Origin: Acinetobacter sp. Ac_5812
Lineage (GTDB): Bacteria; Pseudomonadota; Gammaproteobacteria; Pseudomonadales; Moraxellaceae
Assembly (NCBI RefSeq): GCF_013072695.1
Contig: NZ_LXUK01000025.1
Coordinates: forward strand, 47,647-111,646
Reading direction: 5' to 3'
DNA length: 64,000 nucleotides
Shown here: positions 7,270-16,837 of the stretch, in pieces
Layout of the letters: every line of letters starts with the position of its first letter
Numbering within the stretch: position 1 is the first letter of the stretch
Notes under the pieces: generated by a model
The model's database searches: none
Seen by the model: only the letters and a program-made list of their open reading frames with translations
What the model was told of the DNA's origin: nothing
Program-made: the position numbers and the translations under genes

Positions 7270-10080
7270 ATGTCAAATTTCAATAAGACCATATCGAAAC
7301 GCTTACGCCTCAATCATGCTTATGGGCAATTGATTGCACTGATTTTAGTGCCGATTGCCATCTTGACAGGTGTTGGTATTCTTTGGGTTTTATCCGAAAC
7401 GACCAGCTCCGCAAAATCACAACAACGCTCTGATGCTTCAGCCATTTTGGCGCGCTACCATCAAACCGCGAATGATTTATTAAAACTGGTACAAGAACAA
7501 CCCGATCAATATGATCGTGCTCAAAACATCATGCAGAAGATGTTTGATGAAAAAAACCTACAGCGCGCAGTATTGATTGATAATCGCGGTCAGACTTATT
7601 TAAGCGTTGGCTATCAAAACAATCGCTTTTGGCCAAACTTCCCAGAAAACAGCAACTTCTTTGGTCCAATTGCGCATAATCACAACAGCATCTATGGTTC
7701 GAAGCTCGACAGTGGCGACCCTAACGCTGTTTGGCTCATGATTGAATTAGACAATCAACCCCTCGAATTGGCTCGCTATAAAATTCTACTGTCTCTGGTC
7801 GTGACTGGGCTGATCACCATACTGATTCTGCTGTTCTGTTTAAACGTGTTCTCACGTCGTTGGCTCGCACCGTTGTATGAAATTCGCATGCAAATGCAAC
7901 GCCTCAACGCCGACACCCTAGATCAGCATATTGTCGTGAACAGTACGGGTGAACTGCGTTTGCTGCAACGTGATATTGCCAATGTGGTAAAACGTCTGCA
8001 CTTTAGTTTTTTAGAATTAAAAGAACATACCGAACAAACCGAAGAAGACTTACGTCGAACACTCGATACCCTAGAAGTTCAGAACATTACCTATCGTCAG
8101 GCACGAGACCAAGCGATTTCATCAAACCAATCCAAGTCGGTGTTTTTGGCCAATATCAGTCATGAACTTAGAACACCTTTGAACAGTATTGATGGCTTCA
8201 TTCACTTATTACTGCGTCAGCAGAATCTGAGTAATGAGCAAAATCTTTATTTGCAAACCATCCGAAAATCATCTGCACACTTATTGGCACTGATTAACGA
8301 TGTATTGGATTTCTCTAAAATTGATGCAGGCAAACTCGAACTTGAAACTGCACCGTTTGACCTTGAAGAAGCCATTTTCGATGTGATGGATATGCTCTCG
8401 CCCCTAGCGGCACAAAAGCATATCAACATGGCCTTCTATTATGCAGAGAATATTCCAAAACATGTGGTAGGAGATGCTTTACGCTTTAAACAGATTCTGA
8501 CTAATCTAATTTCCAATGCAATCAAATTCACACCTGATGGTGAGATTATTGTGCGTGTACGTATGGAAGATGATGAAATTGGACAATGCCTATTGCACTT
8601 TAGTGTACAAGACAGCGGAATTGGCCTCAGCGGCACTGATCGTAAAAAGCTGTTTGAATCGTTCTCTCAAGGCGATGCATCGGTCACCCGCCAATTCGGT
8701 GGTACTGGATTAGGTTTAGCGATTTCCAAACAGCTGGTGCATCTGATGCATGGTCAAATCGGTTTTGAAGACAACCAAGAGCGTGCACCGACAGAGAAAG
8801 GCTCAACCTTCTGGTTCACCGCCTCATTTAAAGTTGAAGAACAAGATGAGTTTGTTGAACATCCTCATTTCGATCATCTGCAAGTGGTGTCATATCTTGC
8901 CCACCCTGCAACGGCCAGCGTACTGCGTTCATACCTTGAGAATTATCATGTCTCTCATATTGAGACACAATCCATTCTGGACTTATTCAGCCGTTTAAAT
9001 CACCTGAATCAGCAGGAAAATACCTGGTTAATTGTCGATCATAGTGGGGATACAGAGGCCTTACTCAAAGAGATTCGTCAACGCTATCATGGCAACTTAG
9101 CGGTTTATGGTTACCAGATGAGTCTTGAGCCGAACATGCTCAACGAATATCGCGCTCGCCCGCTGTATCAACCATTGAGTCGTCGTGAGTTGGTCCAGTT
9201 ACTTGGCAATGAACCTGTTTTTGAGCAAGAACCAGAAGACTTTAATGGCCAAGGTTTACACATCTTGGCTGTGGATGACCATCTGCCTAATTTGATTGTA
9301 CTTGAAGCCTTACTCGGTGAGCTCAATGTCACCACCACCAAAGCCTTAAGCGGACAAAAGGCCATCGACATTATCCAAGAGCGAATCGAACAAAAATCGC
9401 CGCCGTTTGATTTGGTATTTATGGACATTCAAATGCCGGTGATGTCGGGGATTGATACCACTCGCGCCATTCGCTCACTGGAATCAACACTTGATAATGG
9501 GATGCAACTGCCAATTATTGCACTCACAGCACATGCTTTGGCCGATGAAAAGCAGAAACTGCTCAAAGTTGGGATGAATGATTATGTGACCAAGCCGATT
9601 CAGATGGAGCAAATCATTCAAATCCTGACCCATTGGACCAAAAATAACTTCAGTGCCCAACCTGCGAGCATTGAACCCAAGCGACCAATTGAATCTATTG
9701 ATCCTCAAATCCTAAATTGGCAACAAAGCGTACAACTTGCAGCCAACAAAGAAGATCTGGCGCAAGATCTATTGAATATGCTGGTGGATAGTTTCGATAC
9801 GGAACTGGCGGAAATGCAGCAATTGATTGAAATGGAAGATTTTCCACAACTCGAGCATGTCCTACATCGTCTTTATGGCGCGACCCGCTATGTCGGTACG
9901 CCAAACTTACAGCAAGTCTCAGGTGAGTTTGAACAATTTGTCTCGACCTTACGTAAAGAACGCCGTAAAGCGGATGATGTGTTTATTCGTGAAACCACGC
10001 ATCGTTTCAATGAGCTCAGCACGGCGATTGAACAAGTGAGACAAGCGGCTAACTTGATCCTACATGCGCATGACTCGTAA
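7270..10080 (+). CDS. gacS: GacS/BarA-type hybrid sensor histidine kinase
   Basis: This 936-residue inner-membrane phosphorelay kinase is expected to signal to GacA and small regulatory RNAs. It has: TM helix about 21–42, a periplasmic loop to about 170, TM helix about 175–198, HAMP and a coiled coil, then HisKA with phospho-acceptor His298 (SHELRTPLNS). HATPase_c follows with NLISNAIKFT, DSGIGLS and GGTGLGLAISKQLV. A receiver domain has Asp719 (FMDIQMPVMSG) and Lys in YVTKPI. A C-terminal HPt domain has His866 (HRLYGA). All phosphorelay residues are present, so it should be active. It is divergent from cysM. GacA is not in this window. Confidence 0.95.
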   Translation: MSNFNKTISKRLRLNHAYGQLIALILVPIAILTGVGILWVLSETTSSAKSQQRSDASAILARYHQTANDLLKLVQEQPDQYDRAQNIMQKMFDEKNLQRAVLIDNRGQTYLSVGYQNNRFWPNFPENSNFFGPIAHNHNSIYGSKLDSGDPNAVWLMIELDNQPLELARYKILLSLVVTGLITILILLFCLNVFSRRWLAPLYEIRMQMQRLNADTLDQHIVVNSTGELRLLQRDIANVVKRLHFSFLELKEHTEQTEEDLRRTLDTLEVQNITYRQARDQAISSNQSKSVFLANISHELRTPLNSIDGFIHLLLRQQNLSNEQNLYLQTIRKSSAHLLALINDVLDFSKIDAGKLELETAPFDLEEAIFDVMDMLSPLAAQKHINMAFYYAENIPKHVVGDALRFKQILTNLISNAIKFTPDGEIIVRVRMEDDEIGQCLLHFSVQDSGIGLSGTDRKKLFESFSQGDASVTRQFGGTGLGLAISKQLVHLMHGQIGFEDNQERAPTEKGSTFWFTASFKVEEQDEFVEHPHFDHLQVVSYLAHPATASVLRSYLENYHVSHIETQSILDLFSRLNHLNQQENTWLIVDHSGDTEALLKEIRQRYHGNLAVYGYQMSLEPNMLNEYRARPLYQPLSRRELVQLLGNEPVFEQEPEDFNGQGLHILAVDDHLPNLIVLEALLGELNVTTTKALSGQKAIDIIQERIEQKSPPFDLVFMDIQMPVMSGIDTTRAIRSLESTLDNGMQLPIIALTAHALADEKQKLLKVGMNDYVTKPIQMEQIIQILTHWTKNNFSAQPASIEPKRPIESIDPQILNWQQSVQLAANKEDLAQDLLNMLVDSFDTELAEMQQLIEMEDFPQLEHVLHRLYGATRYVGTPNLQQVSGEFEQFVSTLRKERRKADDVFIRETTHRFNELSTAIEQVRQAANLILHAHDS

Positions 10081-10208
10081 AACTGTGAGTTGGGATATTG
10101 GATAGTCAATGATTAAAATACAGGCCGTCTTTTTGTGACTGCCCTGTCATGTTTCAACCTAAAGACTCGTGCTATGCTGCCTCATCAAACACAATAAGAG
10201 TAAGGCAG

Positions 10209-10997
10209 ATGGCACTTTTACGCGTTGAAAAGAACAATGGAATCGCAACAGTTTCCCTAAACCGACCTGACAAACGTAATGCAATGAGCTTTGCCTTACT
10301 CAAAGAGCTGGTGGCAACTGCCAAAAAAATTGAAAAAGATCGTTCAATCCGCTGTGTCATTCTCACTGGTGAAGCACAAGTCTTTAGTGCAGGCATCGAC
10401 CTTTCTGATTTAAACAATCCTAAAAATACTGCTTTTGCCGCATGGGAACTGATCAAACCAGGGCAAAGTCTGTTCCAAAAAGCCTTTCTGATCTGGCAGA
10501 ACCTGCCGATCCCTGTGATTGCAGCAATCGAAGGCTATTGCTTTGGTGCAGGCATGCAGCTCGCACTTGCAGCGGATATTCGTATTGCAACGCCAAGCAC
10601 GCAAATGTCAATCATGGAAAGTCGTTGGGGCCTTGTACCAGATATGGGGCTCACCCGTTCATTGAAAGGACTGATTGGCGTTGATTTGGCCAAAGAACTG
10701 ACCTTAACTGCACGTATCTTTGATGCTGAATATGCCAAACAAATTGGTCTAGTCACCCATTTAGACAATGATCCATTAGCAAAAGCAAACATCATTGCGG
10801 AAGAGATTTTACAACGCTCACCAGATGCCATTATGGCAGCCAAACGGGTGTTAGATGCGATGGAGCACCAACCTGAAAAAGCATTACGTTTGGAAAAACT
10901 TTGGCAGCTCAAACTACTTTTAGGTAAAAACAGTAGTCTGGCACGCAAAAAGGACAAGAACCCAGAAGTTCAATTCCTGCCGCGCCAATACAAATAA
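10209..10997 (+). CDS. Enoyl-CoA hydratase/isomerase (crotonase) family protein
   Basis: The 262-residue protein starts MALLRVEKNNGIATVSLNRP and has the crotonase signatures: NRPDKRNAM, the oxyanion-hole stretch FSAGIDLSDL (near 65), and IEGYCFGAGMQLALAADIRIA (near 110). It probably acts on an acyl-CoA thioester, as hydratase or isomerase; the exact substrate is unclear. The ATG at 10209 has AAGAGTAAGG upstream. The frame opens at 10149, but the extra residues lack a ribosome-binding site and do not match the fold. It is 21 nt upstream of the dehydrogenase gene at 11019 and probably co-transcribed. Confidence 0.88.
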   Translation: MALLRVEKNNGIATVSLNRPDKRNAMSFALLKELVATAKKIEKDRSIRCVILTGEAQVFSAGIDLSDLNNPKNTAFAAWELIKPGQSLFQKAFLIWQNLPIPVIAAIEGYCFGAGMQLALAADIRIATPSTQMSIMESRWGLVPDMGLTRSLKGLIGVDLAKELTLTARIFDAEYAKQIGLVTHLDNDPLAKANIIAEEILQRSPDAIMAAKRVLDAMEHQPEKALRLEKLWQLKLLLGKNSSLARKKDKNPEVQFLPRQYK

Positions 10998-11018
10998 TTC
11001 CGACTGGAGAATATTCAC

Positions 11019-11885
11019 ATGCATGCGAATCAAAAAACACCAATCGCTTTCTTGGGTATGGGTTTAATGGGCACACGTATGGCCAGCCGACTCTTACAAG
11101 CAGGTTATCCTGTGGCGGTCTGGAATCGTAGTCCACTTGCATGTGAACCTCTGCAGCAACAAGGTGCATCACACTTAAAGCTAAATGACATCGGCAGCTA
11201 CCCTGTTATTTTGACCTGTTTAGCCGATGATCAAGCAGTGCAAAATGTTTTCGCCCAAATTCAACCATATTTGAAAGCTGAACAGATCATCGTTGATTTC
11301 TCCAGCTTATCGGTCTCTGCGACTCAACAATTGGCTCAGTCTGCTCAACAACAACAGGTCACATGGATTGATTCACCCGTATCAGGCGGAACCATGGGAG
11401 CTGAACAAGGTACATTGGTGATTTTTGCAGGAGGTGATGCTGAGACGATCGAGCAGCTCACCCCGATTTACAATGTCCTCTCACAGCGTGTTACCCGTAT
11501 GGGAACATCAGGTACAGGACAAGCGACCAAAATTTGTAATCAGCTGATTGTTGCCGCCAATAGCACCCTGATCGCAGAAGCTGTCGCCCTTGCCAATCAA
11601 GCAGGCGTCGACACCGCATTACTTGCACCTGCACTCGCGGGCGGCTTTGCCGACTCAAAACCCTTTCAAATCCTTGCTCCTCGTATGGCAACACATACTT
11701 TTGAACCAGTACAATGGAAGGTGCAAACCTTATCAAAAGATTTAAACAATGCCCTACTTCTAGCACAGAGTTTTAACTTAAAGATACCTGTGGCACAAAA
11801 AGCTCTATTACAGTTACAAGCTCACCAAGAAAATGGCTTTGCTGATAAGGATTTAGCGACTATCATCAAAATTACACAACAATAA
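11019..11885 (+). CDS. NAD(P)-dependent beta-hydroxyacid dehydrogenase (GarR / 3-hydroxyisobutyrate dehydrogenase family)
   Basis: The 288-residue enzyme has the Rossmann motif FLGMGLMGTRMASRLL near residue 11, DSPVSGGTMGAEQGTL (substrate binding, near 125), and GTGQATKICNQ carrying the catalytic lysine (Lys171). The family reduces tartronate semialdehyde to glycerate or oxidises 3-hydroxyisobutyrate. The next gene, a hydroxypyruvate isomerase 23 nt downstream, favours tartronate semialdehyde reductase in a glyoxylate/glycerate route. This comes from the context; the sequence alone does not fix the substrate. GGAG lies upstream of the ATG. Confidence 0.88.
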   Translation: MHANQKTPIAFLGMGLMGTRMASRLLQAGYPVAVWNRSPLACEPLQQQGASHLKLNDIGSYPVILTCLADDQAVQNVFAQIQPYLKAEQIIVDFSSLSVSATQQLAQSAQQQQVTWIDSPVSGGTMGAEQGTLVIFAGGDAETIEQLTPIYNVLSQRVTRMGTSGTGQATKICNQLIVAANSTLIAEAVALANQAGVDTALLAPALAGGFADSKPFQILAPRMATHTFEPVQWKVQTLSKDLNNALLLAQSFNLKIPVAQKALLQLQAHQENGFADKDLATIIKITQQ

Positions 11886-11908
11886 TTATTGATTCAGGGA
11901 GTCTGAAA

Positions 11909-12703
11909 ATGAGCCATCTTGCAGTCAATTTATCCATGATCTTCACTGAAGTTCCTTTAATCGAGCGTTTCGCCTTAGCACACGCTCACGGTTTTCAGCA
12001 TGTAGAAATTCAATTCCCCTATGAACTCGATGTGATTGATATTCGAACTCAACTTGAGCAACACAATCTCTCCCTCTGCCTGATTAATGTTCCTGCGGGT
12101 GACTTGATGCAAGGCGGCAATGGACTTGCAGGTGTGCCGGGACGAGAAATTGAATTTCATCAAGCGCTTGAGTTGGCCATTCGTTATGCCACTGCATTAG
12201 ATGTTCCACGCGTCAACATTCTGGCAGGTAAACAACCGCTGGATGCAGATCTGCTGCCTTGTCTCAACACGCTTGCAAGTAATTTAAAACTGGCGTGTCA
12301 CATGCTCACGGAACAAGGTATTGAACCCGTTTTTGAAATGATCAATGGTACTGATATGCCACGCTTCTTGGTTCAGAACATTGCCCAAGCCCAAGAAATG
12401 CTGGAAGCCATCAACCATCCCGCCCTGAAAATGCAATATGACTGTTATCACATGGCGATGATGGGTGAAGATGTATTAGCGGGATTACAGGAAAATATCG
12501 ATCAGATTGGGCACATCCAATTTGCCGACTGTCCAGACCGGCATGAACCCGATACTGGAAATATCCCCTATAAACAAATCTTTGACTGGTTGCTACAAAG
12601 TGACTATCGAGGTCTAATTGCAGCGGAATACAGACCAAAAACGCAGTCAGATCAATCTTTTGCATGGAAAAACAAGTATTTTTCCAATGATGTGAATACA
12701 TAA
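11909..12703 (+). CDS. hyi: Hydroxypyruvate isomerase family protein
   Basis: The 264-residue TIM-barrel protein starts MSHLAVNLSMIFTEVPLIER, typical of Hyi/OtnI. Metal-binding acidic residues of the family are visible: Glu in VFEMINGTDM, Asp and His in QYDCYHM, the histidine in HIQFADCPDRHEP and the C-terminal IAAEYRPK glutamate. It interconverts hydroxypyruvate and tartronate semialdehyde, or a related sugar acid in OtnI members. With the reductase just upstream it would feed C2/C3 acids to glycerate. No glyoxylate carboligase gene is nearby, so the pathway is incomplete here. Confidence 0.88.
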   Translation: MSHLAVNLSMIFTEVPLIERFALAHAHGFQHVEIQFPYELDVIDIRTQLEQHNLSLCLINVPAGDLMQGGNGLAGVPGREIEFHQALELAIRYATALDVPRVNILAGKQPLDADLLPCLNTLASNLKLACHMLTEQGIEPVFEMINGTDMPRFLVQNIAQAQEMLEAINHPALKMQYDCYHMAMMGEDVLAGLQENIDQIGHIQFADCPDRHEPDTGNIPYKQIFDWLLQSDYRGLIAAEYRPKTQSDQSFAWKNKYFSNDVNT

Positions 12704-12784
12704 ACTGTTACTGCTAAAATTTGAACTTTTTAGAGAAAAACGGTATATTTGACAATGAGCAATTGTCAGGAAAATATACCCTCT

Positions 12785-13183
12785 ATGAATTTAGAACCAT
12801 CGCCCAGCGCTTCTAATTCTCACGACCTAAAAATCAAAACAGCGAACAAAGATGTACAAGCGTGCCTAAACGTTGTACATGAAGCTCTCACTGATGTAAA
12901 AGCCAAAGATATTCTTGAACTTGACGTAAGTACGATCAGTAATGTTGCCGATGCAATTGTGATTGCAAGCGGTACATCGACTCGTCATGTTAAAGCCCTT
13001 GCAGACAATGTTGCTGATGAAGCACGTAAAGCAGGTTTCCGCCCAATCGGTGTCGAAGGTGAACGCGATGCTGAGTGGATCCTAATCGACCTCGGTTTTG
13101 TTGTGGTACATGTAATGTTACCAACCGCGCGTAAGTTCTACGACTTAGAAAGCTTATGGCGTGCGCCCGAATCTGTAGCGTAA
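12785..13183 (+). CDS. rsfS: RsfS, ribosomal silencing factor
   Basis: The protein binds ribosomal protein uL14 on the 50S subunit and blocks 70S joining in stationary phase. The DUF143/RsfS core is clear: DIxxLDVS, DAIVIASGTSTRHVKALADNV, GVEGERDAEWILIDLGFVVVHVM and the C-terminal RKFYDLESLW. I chose the ATG at 12785 (132 residues), which begins MNLEPSPSA. An in-frame ATG at 12749 would add 12 residues. Neither has a strong ribosome-binding site (AGGA lies rather far upstream of 12785), so the start is uncertain. A terminator follows. Confidence 0.92.
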   Translation: MNLEPSPSASNSHDLKIKTANKDVQACLNVVHEALTDVKAKDILELDVSTISNVADAIVIASGTSTRHVKALADNVADEARKAGFRPIGVEGERDAEWILIDLGFVVVHVMLPTARKFYDLESLWRAPESVA

Positions 13184-13191
13184 AGCTCCTC

Positions 13192-13220
13192 AAAAAAGCG
13201 ACCGAATAGGTCGCTTTTTT
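13192..13220 (+). terminator. Rho-independent terminator after rsfS
   Basis: A-run, then GCGACC–GAATA–GGTCGC, then a run of T. The perfect 6-bp GC-rich stem is extended by A/T pairs, 9 nt after the rsfS stop. Confidence 0.9.
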
Positions 13221-13359
13221 TATAGCGAATTCAAGTCAAAAATAGCCCTAAACAAGAACACGTAACAAGCCGATTTAGCCCTAAATTTCCGACCATTCGT
13301 TGTAAAATATAATCGCAGTGCTAGTATTAAATCCTCTCCTCAAGTACAGCTAGAATAAG

Positions 13360-13980
13360 ATGAAAGATTCAGCCGCATGGATTGAAACACTCCATAAGAT
13401 TACTGGATTGGCTCAATCAGGTTTGCACTACAGCAAAGATGTATACGATAAAGAGCGTTATGAGCAATTACTTGATCACGTCCGTACCCTGATTGAATTA
13501 AAAGAAATTGATACCACTCATTTTATTTCCAATGTCTTGCAAGATATTGGCTATGCAACACCCAAAATCGATGTGCGCGCTGTTGTCTTTAAGGACAATA
13601 AACTTCTATTAGCCAAAGAGACACAGGATGGCTTATGGTCTATTCCTGGAGGTTGGGCAGATGTTGGCTATTCCGCTGCAGAAAATGCTGAAAAAGAAGT
13701 CCTTGAAGAAACTGGGTTAGAGGTGAAAGCCGTTAGACTCCTCGCACTCACAGATCGTAGAAAGCACCCTCACCCTGCCATGTTCTTACACGTGTATAAA
13801 GCCTTTTTTTGGTGTGAACTGATTGGTGGCGAACTCAAACCAAGCATAGAAACCTCGGAGGTGGCTTTCTTTGGCAAGGATGAATTACCTCCAATTTCTA
13901 CAGCGCGTGTTACCGAGGCACAAATCCATCAATTTTTTGAGTTACTACAGGGATTACCGGAGAATACTTATTTCGACTAA
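13360..13980 (+). CDS. Nudix hydrolase with Nudix_N-type N-terminal domain
   Basis: The 206-residue protein has a helical N-terminal domain of about 60 residues (WIETLHKITGLAQSGLHYSKDVYDKERYEQL), typical of the ADP-sugar/nucleoside-diphosphate Nudix subfamily. It is followed by a Nudix fold (VRAVVFKDNKLLLAKE) and the Nudix box around GGWADVGYSAAENAEKEVLEETGL near 100–125. The box has Lys instead of the usual Arg before EVLEETG, and lacks the upstream Glu, as seen in this subfamily. It likely cleaves a nucleoside-diphosphate-linked compound such as an ADP-sugar. It stands alone between two terminated units. Confidence 0.88.
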   Translation: MKDSAAWIETLHKITGLAQSGLHYSKDVYDKERYEQLLDHVRTLIELKEIDTTHFISNVLQDIGYATPKIDVRAVVFKDNKLLLAKETQDGLWSIPGGWADVGYSAAENAEKEVLEETGLEVKAVRLLALTDRRKHPHPAMFLHVYKAFFWCELIGGELKPSIETSEVAFFGKDELPPISTARVTEAQIHQFFELLQGLPENTYFD

Positions 13981-14161
13981 CTTCTAATTTAAAGAACTCA
14001 TCAAAAACATAATCCCCAAACAACAATATCGCTCTCACCAAAAGATGAGCAAATGTCGACCATCTCCCACCTTTAAATTTGACATGACAAATTGTCAAAA
14101 TTGCAGCACTATACAGATTCTTGCAATCCCACCAATAAATAGCATAACTGGAGTACAGGAA

Positions 14162-14983
14162 GTGAAAATACTGATTACAGGTGCCAATACAGGCATTGGT
14201 TTTGCCACAGCAGAACAGCTGGTTAAACAAGGGCAACACGTGATTCTGGCCTGCCGAAACCCACAGAAAGCACAACAAGCACAAAACAAATTACGGGCGC
14301 TCGACCAAGGGCAAGTCGATCTCATCTCCCTCGACCTCAACAGCCTTGAATTAACTCGAAAAGCAGCAGATGAAATTGTAGACCGTTATGGCAATCTGGA
14401 TGTGTTGATCAACAATGCTGGCTTATTTGCCAAAACCAAACAACTGACTGCTGATGGCTTCGAGCAACAGTTTGGTGTCAATTATCTCGGTCATTTTTTA
14501 TTGACCCAAAAACTGCTTCCTGTTTTAAAACAATCGCCTCAAGCACGTATTGTCCATTTGGCCTCAATTGCACATTGGGCAGGCTCAATCAAACCCAACA
14601 AATTCCGCGCAGAGGGGTTTTATAATCCACTATTTTATTATGGACAATCCAAGCTCGCGAATTTACTGTTCAGCAATGCATTAGCAGAACAACTAGCAGA
14701 TAGCTCAATTACCAATAATGCGTTACACCCAGGTGGCGTCGCTTCGGATATTTATCGCGATCTACCCAAACCTGTCTATGCGGCGATGAAATTAGGTTTA
14801 GTCCCAACCTCTGTTCCTGCAAATTTGATTAGCAAAATGGCAATTGGAGACGAATGGAAAAATCGTAATGGAGCGTATGTCAGTGCGCATATGCCAGATT
14901 GGAAATCTCCACATGCCAAAAACCAGCAATTGGCACGTGATCTTTATCAACAATCTATGCAATTGGTTGAAAAGTTTCTTTAA
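14162..14983 (+). CDS. SDR family oxidoreductase (retinol-dehydrogenase-like)
   Basis: The product is a classical SDR: ILITGANTGIGFATAEQL at the N-terminus, NNAG, the catalytic serine in LASIAH, and YYGQSKLANLLF. The layout with IxxxxLxPGGVxS resembles the retinol dehydrogenase/WW-oxidoreductase-like SDRs, but the true substrate is unknown. I chose the GTG at 14162 (274 residues) because it puts the glycine motif directly at the N-terminus and has GGAG 8 nt upstream. The frame is open from an ATG at 14045, but the 39 extra residues look like non-coding translation. Confidence 0.88.
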   Translation: MKILITGANTGIGFATAEQLVKQGQHVILACRNPQKAQQAQNKLRALDQGQVDLISLDLNSLELTRKAADEIVDRYGNLDVLINNAGLFAKTKQLTADGFEQQFGVNYLGHFLLTQKLLPVLKQSPQARIVHLASIAHWAGSIKPNKFRAEGFYNPLFYYGQSKLANLLFSNALAEQLADSSITNNALHPGGVASDIYRDLPKPVYAAMKLGLVPTSVPANLISKMAIGDEWKNRNGAYVSAHMPDWKSPHAKNQQLARDLYQQSMQLVEKFL

Positions 14984-15000
14984 AAATAAGCCAAATAAAA

Positions 15001-15020
15001 AAGCCACCCGAGGGTGGCTT
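15001..15020. terminator. Bidirectional terminator between SDR and pntB
   Basis: AAGCCACCC and GGGTGGCTT form a 9-bp stem with a very short loop, flanked by an A-run and a T-stretch. It lies between convergent genes. Confidence 0.85.
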
Positions 15021-15043
15021 TTACAATCTTGATTGAGGCCAGA

Positions 15044-16498
15044 TTAGTGACCACCACCATTGATTGCTTTGGTCATATCTTCCACAACTTTCTTGGCATC
15101 ACCGAAGATCATCATAGTTTTTTCATTGTAGAACAAGTCATTGTCTAAGCCAGCATAACCTGTTGCCATAGAACGCTTGATCACCATGATAGTACGTGCT
15201 TTGTGTGCTTCAAGGATCGGCATACCGTAAATCGGTGATGTCGGATCGTCTTTCGCTGCAGGGTTCACCACGTCGTTTGCACCAATAACAAGTACCACGT
15301 CTGTTGCAGGGAAATCTGAGTTGATCTCATCCATTTCCAAGATGTCTTCATAAGCAACATCCGCTTCTGCTAACAATACGTTCATGTGACCAGGCATACG
15401 ACCTGCAACTGGGTGAATCGCGAAGCGAACTTTTACGCCCTGCTCTTTCAAGATTTCACACAATTCTTTCACCGCATTCTGTGCACGACCTTGCGCCATA
15501 CCATAACCCGGTACAATCACAACGCTGTCTGCATTTGACATCAGGAAGCCTGCATCATCTGCTGAACCAGAACGGTGGTTACGTTGAACTTGCTCACCTT
15601 TATCTGCTGATGCAACTGCTGCACCGCCCATTGCACCACCAAACAATACGTTGATGATTGAACGGTTCATCGCCTTACACATGATGTAAGAAAGAATCGC
15701 ACCAGAAGAACCAACCAATGAACCCGCAACGATCAACATATTGTTTTCAAGTGTGAAACCAATACCTGCTGCAGCCCAACCAGAGAAGGAGTTCAAAAGT
15801 GAGACCACAACCGGCATATCACCACCACCGACTGGTGCAATCCATACCCAGCCAAATGCAAGTGCAAGTGCTGTCATTGCCCAGAATGCAGTCATATTAT
15901 TCGTTAAGAAGAATATGATGCCTGCTGCAAGCATTGCAATAAAGATAAGCGCTTGAACAGGTTTAACCCATGCACCAGAAATGGTTTTTGCCCATTTCTT
16001 CGCAGCTAATTTACCGTAAGCAAATACTGACGCAGTAAAAGTAATTGCACCAACAAAGCAGCCAACAAACAATTCAAATAAATGAACCTTACTCATATGA
16101 GCATGTTGTACGCCAGCAGCAGTTAAAGCAGCTTCATTTTCAGCAAATAATGCCGTCAATTGGTTGTTATGCAAAATTGCAGCAATTGCAATTAATACCG
16201 CAGCCAAACCGACCAATGAGTGCATCAATGCAACTGTTTCAGGCATTTGCGTCATTGGCACTGTTCTCGCACGAGCGATACCAACAATACCACCTAATAC
16301 CATTGCACCAACGATCATCCAAACGACAGGATGTTCTGCAACAAAGAACGTTGTTGCTACAGCAATCGCCATAGCGATCATACCGTAACGGTTACCTGCA
16401 ATCGCAGTCTTAGGACCTGACAAACCACGTAAGGTTAAGATAAAAAGGACGGCACCGATCAGGTAGAACCATTCCGCATAGTCTCGAATAAATTCCAT
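15044..16498 (-). CDS. pntB: PntB, NAD(P) transhydrogenase beta subunit
   Basis: The 484-residue inner-membrane protein couples proton entry to hydride transfer from NADH to NADP+. The first 280 residues hold many hydrophobic helices. The C-terminal NADP(H)-binding domain III has VPGYGMAQGRAQNAV, FAIHPVAGRMPGHMNVLLAEA, and VVLVIGANDVVNPAA near 400. The length matches the family. It begins 3 nt after the pntAB stop, so it is the last gene of a three-gene transcript ending at the 15001 terminator. Confidence 0.97.
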   Translation of the reverse strand: MEFIRDYAEWFYLIGAVLFILTLRGLSGPKTAIAGNRYGMIAMAIAVATTFFVAEHPVVWMIVGAMVLGGIVGIARARTVPMTQMPETVALMHSLVGLAAVLIAIAAILHNNQLTALFAENEAALTAAGVQHAHMSKVHLFELFVGCFVGAITFTASVFAYGKLAAKKWAKTISGAWVKPVQALIFIAMLAAGIIFFLTNNMTAFWAMTALALAFGWVWIAPVGGGDMPVVVSLLNSFSGWAAAGIGFTLENNMLIVAGSLVGSSGAILSYIMCKAMNRSIINVLFGGAMGGAAVASADKGEQVQRNHRSGSADDAGFLMSNADSVVIVPGYGMAQGRAQNAVKELCEILKEQGVKVRFAIHPVAGRMPGHMNVLLAEADVAYEDILEMDEINSDFPATDVVLVIGANDVVNPAAKDDPTSPIYGMPILEAHKARTIMVIKRSMATGYAGLDNDLFYNEKTMMIFGDAKKVVEDMTKAINGGGH

Positions 16499-16501
16499 CG
16501 A

Positions 16502-16825
16502 TTAGCCCTCTTTTTTCTTTTGCTTTGGCTTGAACATTTCAAGCATACGCGCAGTTACAGCAAAGCCACCAAAGATATTGATACTTGCCAAGAACACAGC
16601 AATCGCACCAAGGACACTGACTACGTTTACGCTTTGAAATGCAACATTTGCATCTAATCCAATCACTGGCATACCCACAGTTTGGATCATTGCTCCAACA
16701 ACAATAATTGAAGACAACGCATTGGTTACTGCCATAAGTGGTGTATGTAACGCAGGTGTTACACCCCAAACCACGTAATAACCCACGAAGATGGCAAGGA
16801 CGAAAATTGTAATCGTTTCAACCAT
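16502..16825 (-). CDS. pntAB: PntA C-terminal subunit (membrane part of transhydrogenase alpha)
   Basis: This 107-residue membrane protein corresponds to the C-terminal membrane domain of E. coli PntA. Hydrophobic helices near residues 3–20, 27–50 and 68–90 and the sequence TPLMAVTNALSSIIVVGA are characteristic. It ends in a Lys-rich tail. A separate gene for this part is the arrangement seen in Rhodospirillum rubrum-type enzymes. It sits between pntAA (12 nt) and pntB (3 nt). GGGAGAG lies before the ATG. Confidence 0.95.
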   Translation of the reverse strand: MVETITIFVLAIFVGYYVVWGVTPALHTPLMAVTNALSSIIVVGAMIQTVGMPVIGLDANVAFQSVNVVSVLGAIAVFLASINIFGGFAVTARMLEMFKPKQKKKEG

Positions 16826-16837
16826 GAGAACTCTCCC

